NCBI GenBank assembly: GCA_963707965.1
Contig: CAVPRR010000007.1
Coordinates: forward strand, 992,001-1,056,000
Direction: 5' to 3'
DNA length: 64,000 nucleotides
Source: VRUE01 sp963707965
GTDB taxonomy: Bacteria; Actinomycetota; Thermoleophilia; Solirubrobacterales; 70-9
The translations under genes were made by a program, and so were the position numbers. Positions within the stretch are counted from its first letter, which is position 1. Each line of letters starts with the position of its first letter. Below the pieces are notes generated by a model. That model had not been told where the DNA came from and made no database searches. It worked only from the letters and a program-made list of their open reading frames with translations. Positions 58,363 to 64,000 of the stretch are shown here, in pieces.

Positions 58363-60101
58363 TGTTCGTGGCGGTCGCCGCCTTGCTTCTAAACGGTCTC
58401 ACCGGGGGCAGTAGCGGTGCATCGAATCCGGAAGCGGCGGTGCGCGAGCTAGCGTCCGCACTGCAGAAGAGAGATATGGCGGCGACGATCGCCGTGATCG
58501 ACCCAGAGGAAGTCGGGACCCTGGATGAACTGTACACAACGATCCGGGGCGACCTTGGTCGCTCGGTCGGTGGCGGCTCAGGCGCTGGTGGCAGCTCGAG
58601 CGTCGTCCTCAGCAGCCTGCGGATGCATGAGGAGCGCATGGGTGCGGGGATCGTCAAGGTACGGATCGACGGAGGCCTCGTACACGGAACGCTCAGGGCC
58701 GGGTCCTTTCCTGGTGGCATCCCGCGTTCGGACAAGAGCGTGGACTTCAACTTTGAAGACGCGTACGGGCCTGCCGAAGAAGGCCTATATGTGATGACCC
58801 GGGAGGTGGATGGACGGTGGTATGTCAGTCCGGAGATGACCGCATTGCAGTTCCTAGTTGATGGGCGGGAACTCCCGCAGCCCGACTTTGGCGCCAGCGC
58901 GAGTGCGGCAGGATCTGCGCAGGCCACCGACACCCCGGAAAAGCTGCTCTCCGCCTTTGCGGAAGCGGTGAACGCCCGCGACGTCAGCCAGCTTCTCGAC
59001 CTGGTTTCGAACGAAGAAGCGAGCGCCGTCCGTCCCTACCGGGCGGCCCTCCAGGATCTGCTGAGCGAAGCGAACGGATCGCTGGAATTGCACGTCACCG
59101 ATTCGAACTTCACCGAACACGAACTGGGCTCCGGCCTCGTCCGCCTCGATCTCACGCATGCGGCCGCCGACGCGTATGTGGGAAGCGAATACAGCAGCAC
59201 GCAGGCCAGCCTCAAGCTGAACGGCTTCTGCGTCAACGTGCTGACGTCCGAAGGCTATGGCTCCAATAGCTGTGATACGCAGGTACACAGGCTGTTCGGC
59301 GTAAGCGACTTCTTCGTTGTCGCGCGGCGCGAGGACGGAGGGCTGCGACTGGCGCCGGTCGCGACCCTGCTCGAGTACTCGCGCCTCCTGGCCGACAAGC
59401 TCGGCAGCCAGGGCGTGCGGCGCGCGATTGGATCGGTGGTAGGTGAAGATGGCGGGGAGCTGACGGCCGGCTCGACCGCAAACGGCGGCCTCAACGCGGC
59501 CGGGTACGCGGTGCTCTCCTACAACGCCGAACCGGGCCTTTTCGCCGTGGAAGGCGACCAGTACACCGCCCTTCTCGACAACAACGGAAGCCTGGTCGAG
59601 CCGGTCGCCTGCCCGAACGGCGTGCAGGTCTACTCACTCGATAGTGGCGGCACTTACCACGTGGTGGTGGGCTCCGGTGAATACCGCTCTGGGAGCTACA
59701 GCGTCACGGCCGAACCGGTGACGGCCCGTCCGGTGAGCCTCTCGAGCGAGATCTCCGGCACGATCGGCAGCGGCGTGCGCGTGGCCGCATTCGCGTTGAA
59801 GTTCCCCGGTGCCCGAGAAGAACTCGGGTTCCACACCAACTCCGCGGTGGAAAGCACGATAGCCGAAGCGGAATCCGAGAATGAATACTGCGCCGGGTAC
59901 AACCAGGGCACGATCCGCCAGGTGGTCGGTCCGCAGTCGCTGCTCGACCCGCTCGAAACCTTCGAGCTGTTTCCCCGCCCGACCCCTGGCTCGGGCGAAG
60001 CGTGGGAATACTACGTCTACGGGGGCAACCACCCCTACCTCTTCGTCTCCGGGGCTTCCGGAACCCGGTTCGCCGGTCACTTCTCGGTGGGCACCTACTA
60101 G
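58203..60101 (+). CDS. Zinc-ribbon, single-TM protein with large outer region
   Basis: A 632-residue protein. Zinc ribbon FCSDCGQQLEPGARFCEGCGAE, one helix (AVVPAAVGAIVFVAVAALLLNGL), then two helical NTF2-like/DUF4878-like units (AVRELASALQKRDMAATIAVIDPEE and LLSAFAEAVNARDVSQLLDLVSNEE) and a beta-rich C-terminal half that may be two beta-sandwich domains (GSLVEPVACPNGVQVYSLDSGGTYHVVVGSGEYRSGSYSV, EISGTIGSGVRVAAFALKFPG). The architecture is like sensors or envelope scaffolds. It is nine bases from the PASTA gene that follows. Confidence 0.82.
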   Translation: MFCSDCGQQLEPGARFCEGCGAEVGAAAPAPDTAERRPRLRPGAVVPAAVGAIVFVAVAALLLNGLTGGSSGASNPEAAVRELASALQKRDMAATIAVIDPEEVGTLDELYTTIRGDLGRSVGGGSGAGGSSSVVLSSLRMHEERMGAGIVKVRIDGGLVHGTLRAGSFPGGIPRSDKSVDFNFEDAYGPAEEGLYVMTREVDGRWYVSPEMTALQFLVDGRELPQPDFGASASAAGSAQATDTPEKLLSAFAEAVNARDVSQLLDLVSNEEASAVRPYRAALQDLLSEANGSLELHVTDSNFTEHELGSGLVRLDLTHAAADAYVGSEYSSTQASLKLNGFCVNVLTSEGYGSNSCDTQVHRLFGVSDFFVVARREDGGLRLAPVATLLEYSRLLADKLGSQGVRRAIGSVVGEDGGELTAGSTANGGLNAAGYAVLSYNAEPGLFAVEGDQYTALLDNNGSLVEPVACPNGVQVYSLDSGGTYHVVVGSGEYRSGSYSVTAEPVTARPVSLSSEISGTIGSGVRVAAFALKFPGAREELGFHTNSAVESTIAEAESENEYCAGYNQGTIRQVVGPQSLLDPLETFELFPRPTPGSGEAWEYYVYGGNHPYLFVSGASGTRFAGHFSVGTY

Positions 60102-60110
60102 GCGGGTCAG

Positions 60111-61142
60111 GTGAACGGCGAAACGGTCAGCCGGAAACGGACACCCTGGGCGCAGCGCCTGAAGCGCACTGGGCTGGTCCTCGGCGGCCTTGCCCTCCTT
60201 GTTTGGGCCGGTGCGCTGGGTTGGTATCTCCACGAGTGGACCGGGCGCGGCGATGTCGCTGTATTGGTCGACCGGCCGGTCCAGGTGTACGCGCCCGAGG
60301 CCGTTTCGGAAGGGACCGTTCCCAACGTCGTCGGCCTGACCGAAGACGAAGCCCAGCGAGTGCTGAGCGACGCAGGCATCGCGCTCGGCTCCGTCCACAC
60401 GCATGTGGTTCCCGCTGTCGGACCGTCCGGCCTGGTGGTCCGCCAGTCGCCTCCTTCCGGAGTGACGGTCGGCCAAGGCATGCTCACGCTGGAGGTCTCC
60501 GGACCGGCAGCGATGCCCGACCTCGAAGGCGAGCCCGAAGCCGAAGCGAAGGAAGCCCTATCCGCCTTCGGCGCTCGCGTCGCGGTGGTAACCGAATACC
60601 AGCCCGGGGCCACCGAAGGCAGCGTCCTCTCTACCGAGCCGCCGGCCGGCGAGAGGATCGTCGACAAGGCGACGCTCCACGTGGCCGAGCCCCTTTCCAG
60701 CGTGTTCCTGACTCAGCTGGAACCGGTTGAATCAAGCTGCCGCACCGCCGAACAAGCGGTCGTTGCGGGCGAATCCCAGACTGAAGCCATCGTCTGCCTG
60801 CCGCAGCCCGGCGAGAACCAGCGCTCTATCGGCTATGTACTCGGCGGCGAGATCGAATCGCTCCGCGTAAATCTTGGGCTGGACGACTCAGGCAATGCGG
60901 AATCGCCGGTGGAATTTCGCGTCCTCGCCGACGGCCACCAGATCCTCAATCGGAGGGTCCAATTCGGCGAAAGCCTGCCGGTCGAAGTGCCGCTCCTCGG
61001 CAAGTACCAGCTCGAGCTTCAGACCGTCGCGGTTGGAACGACCGCCCCCGGCGCACCCGAAGTGCGCGCAGCCTTCGGCGAACCGCGCCTGGTCGGCTCG
61101 CGCAGCGCCGTCGACCGGATCGCGGAAGGCCTCGGCGGGTGA
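60111..61142 (+). CDS. Free-standing PASTA-domain membrane protein
   Basis: A 343-residue protein from a GTG. One transmembrane helix (TGLVLGGLALLVWAGALGWYL) is followed by two PASTA domains (TVPNVVGLTEDEAQRVLSDAGIALGSVH...VVRQSPPSGVTVGQGMLTLEVSG and AMPDLEGEPEAEAKEALSAFGARVAVV...STEPPAGERIVDKATLHVA). A C-terminal beta-sandwich (SSCRTAEQAVVAGESQ... and SIGYVLGGEIESLRVNLGL) resembles NPCBM-type domains. PASTA repeats bind muropeptides/beta-lactams. Here they are detached from a kinase, while the nearby kinase has none. The stop overlaps the next GTG start by four bases. Confidence 0.88.
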   Translation: MNGETVSRKRTPWAQRLKRTGLVLGGLALLVWAGALGWYLHEWTGRGDVAVLVDRPVQVYAPEAVSEGTVPNVVGLTEDEAQRVLSDAGIALGSVHTHVVPAVGPSGLVVRQSPPSGVTVGQGMLTLEVSGPAAMPDLEGEPEAEAKEALSAFGARVAVVTEYQPGATEGSVLSTEPPAGERIVDKATLHVAEPLSSVFLTQLEPVESSCRTAEQAVVAGESQTEAIVCLPQPGENQRSIGYVLGGEIESLRVNLGLDDSGNAESPVEFRVLADGHQILNRRVQFGESLPVEVPLLGKYQLELQTVAVGTTAPGAPEVRAAFGEPRLVGSRSAVDRIAEGLGG

Positions 61143-63691
61143 GCAAGCGCGCCGCCGCGGCGATCGTGGCAGCTGCGCTCGTCCTCACCGGAGCGGCGCT
61201 TCATCCCGCCACGGGGAGGGCGACGCCGGCGTCGGGCCCACGGCCAAACCCGATCGAGATAGTGCTCGACACGTCGGGTTCGATGAGCGAAAGCGACGGC
61301 AGCCCGAGCGGCCGGATCAAGATCGACGGCGCGAAGACGGCCCTGCTCGACTTTCTCCAGCAGGTCGAACCGCAGACGCCGATCGGCCTGCGCAACTACC
61401 CCGGCTCCGGTACCGAAGAAGGCGCGGAAGGGTGCAGTGCGGGCGACGCCCAGTTCAAGATCGTGCCGCGCGATCCCTCGACCATGGCGGCGACGATCCG
61501 CACCCTCGAAGCCGAAGGCGACACGCCGACGGCCGCTGCGCTGGAAGCAGCCGCCGAAGAAGTTCGGGAAACGGGTGCCTCGGAAGGAACGATCGTCCTT
61601 GTTTCCGACGGCGAATCAAACTGCGGCCCCGACCCGTGCGAAACGGCGCGCGAAATCGCCGCCTCCGGCATCGACCTGCAAACGATCACGGTCGGATTTC
61701 GAGTCTCCGGTGCAGGCGCACACCAGCTGAAATGCATCGCCGAACAGACCGAAGGCCGCTACCTGAGCGTCCACGACAACGCCGGTCTCGCCGAGGCCTT
61801 CGACGAAATCTCGAGACCGAAGCTCGAATTGACGGTGACGTATCCATCGCCCGTCACCGCCGAGGTCGGGAACGATCCCTCGGGGCTGGTTCGCGTGGAC
61901 GCTGAGGTCTCGAACGCAAGCCAGCAGCTGGCCCGCGGGGTTGTGACGCGGTTCCGCTTCGACGCGCCGTTCGGAGCGCCCGCCGTGACCCGCCCCGTCC
62001 TTCACCTCGGCAACCTCGAGCCGGGGGAATCGAGGAAGGTCTCTTGGGCCTTTCGGCCGGGGGTCCCGCCAAGCGACCACAACCCGCTGCCGCTGCCGTT
62101 CGCGGTGCTTGCTGGCGCGCAGAACACCCTTGCCGACACGGAGTTCCGCGGCACGATCAAGGTCAGGGACGCCTTCGAGTCGGCAAGCGACGCCGGGCCG
62201 ATCCTGTCGTCCCGCCGGCGCATCGCGATCGTGGGCGACTCCTACTCCTCCGGCGAGGGCGCGGACGCCTACCTGCCGGGGACCGACACCACGGCCAACC
62301 ACTGCCACCGGAGCATGCGGACCTATCTCGTCCGAGCGTTCTCGCTGCCCTCCAGCAGCGTCATCGCGTGCTCGGGGGCGGTCACCGCCGACATCGTCTC
62401 GCCGCAGGCCGGCGAGCCGGTCGACGCGCAAACCGACCAGCTCGAAGCCCTGCGCAAGGGCTCGGGCTTCCAGGCGGTGGTCCTGACCATCGGCGGCAAC
62501 GACATTGGCTTCGGCAAGATCGCCGCCTCCTGCCTGTTGGGCCGCTCTGACTGCTCGCAGACGATCTACGAAAGCGCGCCCCTCTGGCAGTGGCACGGGG
62601 TCTCGTCCAGCGATTTCGTCCGGTCGCACTTCAGAGGCCTGCCCAACCAGCTCCTCTCCAGCTATCACGCGATCAACGAGGTGGTGAACGGCCCTGCCAC
62701 CCGTGCCAGCCAGGGACCTGTGCCGATCCTCGTGCTCGGCTATCCGCTGCCCACCCCGTTGACTTCGCAGGCCTGCCCGGGCATGCTCGACCAGCTATCG
62801 GCGGGCGAGATCGATTTCATCGACCACCTCCTGATCAACCTCAACGGAACGATCCAGGGGACTGTCGAACAGGCTCGCAAGGAAGGCGTCCCGGCCTTCT
62901 TCGTGCCGAACACCGAAATGGCCTTTCAGCCGGACCACACCCTTTGCGATAGAGAACCGTACGCGCGGACACTGAGCAGCTTCAACGGGGCCGGAGTCGA
63001 CGGGCCCAGGCTGGTTGACGCCATCAAGCGGGCGGCGTGGACGTCCTTCTCGCTCAACCCGTTGGACCGGTTCGAGCGGATCCTCGGCATCGGCCAGGTG
63101 GAGGTCAGCCAGCTGCAGAGGAGCCTCCAGGAGCTGGTCCACCCCAACCAGGCGGGCTACTCGGCTGAGACGCGCGCAATCCTGCGCTGGTCACAGAGCC
63201 CCGATGCCATGACCGCCGTCCGCTTGCTCGAGAGGACGCCGGTGGCACCGCCGCCGATGGTCACGGTGACTGCCTCGGGGCCCGAGCTCGGGCAGCTCGC
63301 GCCCGGCACTGTGCCGACCCTGCAGGGCGGCTCCTCCTATCCGCTCGACCTGCAGGGGTTCGCACCGTCCTCGTCGGTCACGATCACGGTCCACTCAGAG
63401 CCACAGACTGTCGCCGCCCTCGCCGCGGCTGCGGACGGCTCCCTCTCGACGAGTGTCGCCATTCCGCCCGATCTGGAACCCGGCGACCACACTCTCGTGG
63501 TTTCGGGAATCGGCACCGATGGGAAGCCCCGCGCCGACACGATCGCCTTCCAGATCGCTGGCGGCGGCACCCCCGTTGCGGTGACCGCGCTTCTGCTCGC
63601 CGGCACCGCCGCTGCCTTGGCAGCGGCGATATGTGGAGCTGCGTTCCGCATCCTCACCAGCAAAGGGAGATCGCGAAAGAAGGCAGCGTGA
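61139..63691 (+). CDS. vWA-SGNH (SEST-type) hydrolase multidomain surface protein
   Basis: An 850-residue protein. A signal peptide precedes a von Willebrand A domain (IEIVLDTSGSMSESDGS, MIDAS; about residues 38-225) and then a beta-sandwich region. An SGNH hydrolase of the Streptomyces esterase (SEST) type follows: block I IAIVGDSYSSGEGAD, block III VVLTIGGNDIGFG, block V with HPNQAGYSAET (Asn/His). An Ig-like domain and a C-terminal helix (VAVTALLLAGTAAALAAAICGAAF) with a basic tail (KGRSRKKAA) fix it in the membrane, outside-facing. This is the second esterase-vWA combination in the locus. Coupled by GTGA overlaps on both sides. Confidence 0.9.
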   Translation: MSKRAAAAIVAAALVLTGAALHPATGRATPASGPRPNPIEIVLDTSGSMSESDGSPSGRIKIDGAKTALLDFLQQVEPQTPIGLRNYPGSGTEEGAEGCSAGDAQFKIVPRDPSTMAATIRTLEAEGDTPTAAALEAAAEEVRETGASEGTIVLVSDGESNCGPDPCETAREIAASGIDLQTITVGFRVSGAGAHQLKCIAEQTEGRYLSVHDNAGLAEAFDEISRPKLELTVTYPSPVTAEVGNDPSGLVRVDAEVSNASQQLARGVVTRFRFDAPFGAPAVTRPVLHLGNLEPGESRKVSWAFRPGVPPSDHNPLPLPFAVLAGAQNTLADTEFRGTIKVRDAFESASDAGPILSSRRRIAIVGDSYSSGEGADAYLPGTDTTANHCHRSMRTYLVRAFSLPSSSVIACSGAVTADIVSPQAGEPVDAQTDQLEALRKGSGFQAVVLTIGGNDIGFGKIAASCLLGRSDCSQTIYESAPLWQWHGVSSSDFVRSHFRGLPNQLLSSYHAINEVVNGPATRASQGPVPILVLGYPLPTPLTSQACPGMLDQLSAGEIDFIDHLLINLNGTIQGTVEQARKEGVPAFFVPNTEMAFQPDHTLCDREPYARTLSSFNGAGVDGPRLVDAIKRAAWTSFSLNPLDRFERILGIGQVEVSQLQRSLQELVHPNQAGYSAETRAILRWSQSPDAMTAVRLLERTPVAPPPMVTVTASGPELGQLAPGTVPTLQGGSSYPLDLQGFAPSSSVTITVHSEPQTVAALAAAADGSLSTSVAIPPDLEPGDHTLVVSGIGTDGKPRADTIAFQIAGGGTPVAVTALLLAGTAAALAAAICGAAFRILTSKGRSRKKAA

Positions 63692-64000
63692 GCAATCTGA
63701 AGGTCTGGGCCAGCTTCCGTGGCGCATCGGACGAGAGGATAGGTAGCCCTGCAAGCCCGATCCGCGAGATCGCGTGGACCGAAAGAGCGGCTCCCGTTCT
63801 GGTCGCCGCCATCGTGGCCTGTGTCTATCTCATCTGGAGATCGCCGAGCGCGGATCTGTCGGCCCAATTCTTCCGGGCTGACCAATTCGCTGCCCACGGC
63901 TTTCTGATCTGGAACAACTACTGGTACTCAGGCCACTATCTGCTCGGTTACAGCGTCCTCGCGCCGCCGCTGATGCGGCTGCTCGGCCCCCCGCTGAGCG
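63688..64000 (+). CDS. Membrane protein, partial (C-terminus outside the window)
   Basis: A GTG start overlaps the previous stop by four bases. 104 residues are visible: a polar head (SNLKVWASFRGASDERIGS...REIAWTERAA), a transmembrane helix (PVLVAAIVACVYLIWR), then DLSAQFFRADQFAAHGFLIWNNYWYSGHYLLGYSVLAPPLMRLLG. The extracytoplasmic Asp-Gln-containing loop followed by NNYWYSGHY resembles polytopic glycosyltransferase-like membrane proteins (e.g. GT-C fold). Too short to assign. Confidence 0.7.
   Translation, partial: MSNLKVWASFRGASDERIGSPASPIREIAWTERAAPVLVAAIVACVYLIWRSPSADLSAQFFRADQFAAHGFLIWNNYWYSGHYLLGYSVLAPPLMRLLGPPLS

Noticed and set aside
1..64000. CRISPR arrays, rRNA genes, insertion sequences with transposases
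   Set aside because: No regularly spaced repeats of 25-40 bases, no rRNA-like segments, and no transposase motifs were found on either strand. The only mobile-element traces are the integrase tails and tRNA repeats.

Overview
This window is a high-GC, densely packed bacterial chromosome segment. The gene families point to an actinobacterium, most likely of the Thermoleophilia/Solirubrobacterales type. The clues are collagen-like secreted proteins with a GVIHxCY-type leader, PD40/TolB-like secreted propellers, DUF2510/DUF4190 membrane proteins, zinc-ribbon membrane proteins, a zinc-finger anti-sigma/ECF sigma pair, cutinase-like and SEST-type secreted esterases, and frequent GTG/TTG starts. 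The lineage is inferred from family content only.

Layout. 0-15.6 kb is mixed housekeeping and envelope content: the tail of a secreted protein, a COG4315-type lipoprotein, an ECF sigma/anti-sigma pair, a cupredoxin, small stress-type proteins (DUF4188, SnoaL-like, ABM-like), a secreted beta-propeller, a GEVED-domain secreted protein, a peroxiredoxin-like protein, a collagen-like protein, a molybdopterin oxidoreductase, an alpha/beta hydrolase, a metallo-beta-lactamase-fold hydrolase and CorA. 15.7-24.7 kb is a complete Kdp potassium system with an unusual layout: histidine kinase (KdpD C-terminal half), kdpE, a 45-aa membrane peptide, kdpF, kdpA, kdpC, kdpB, a conserved hypothetical gene, the KdpD sensor half and a universal-stress-type protein. 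24.6-29.6 kb carries a P2-type cation ATPase, a class III nucleotidyl cyclase and a secreted collagen-like/Hcp-like fusion.

29.67-33.62 kb is a tRNA-Ala(CGC) integration hot spot. One intact tRNA and two partial copies of its 3' end bound, in tandem, a Fic toxin/antitoxin pair and a MerR/phasin-like cluster, and two integrase 3' ends sit next to the tRNA ends. 34-40 kb holds a winged-helix/OB-fold gene pair, a DUF2510-DUF4190 protein, a ~240-bp duplicated promoter segment, and secreted proteins including a large lipase-like hydrolase.

40.3-64 kb is the most unusual part. It is a long run of membrane or secreted proteins, at least eight of which carry a short CxxC...CxxC zinc ribbon fused through a transmembrane helix to very different outer domains: PpiC-type foldase, NTF2-like, SecD-type head, SPOR-like and unknown beta-rich domains. 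A zinc-ribbon Ser/Thr kinase and a divergent FHA-HTH regulator sit in the middle. Nearby are a free-standing PASTA protein, a serine beta-lactamase-fold protein and two esterase-vWA fusions. I propose this as an envelope surveillance/assembly locus; that is inference. Several of its genes share a TTCATAC-N30-GnTAnnGT promoter-like element.

Caution: about a dozen otherwise well-conserved genes carry single-base frameshifts, mostly in short G, C or A runs. They look like consensus (assembly) errors more than true pseudogenes. I annotate such genes as full spans and give the position of each break.
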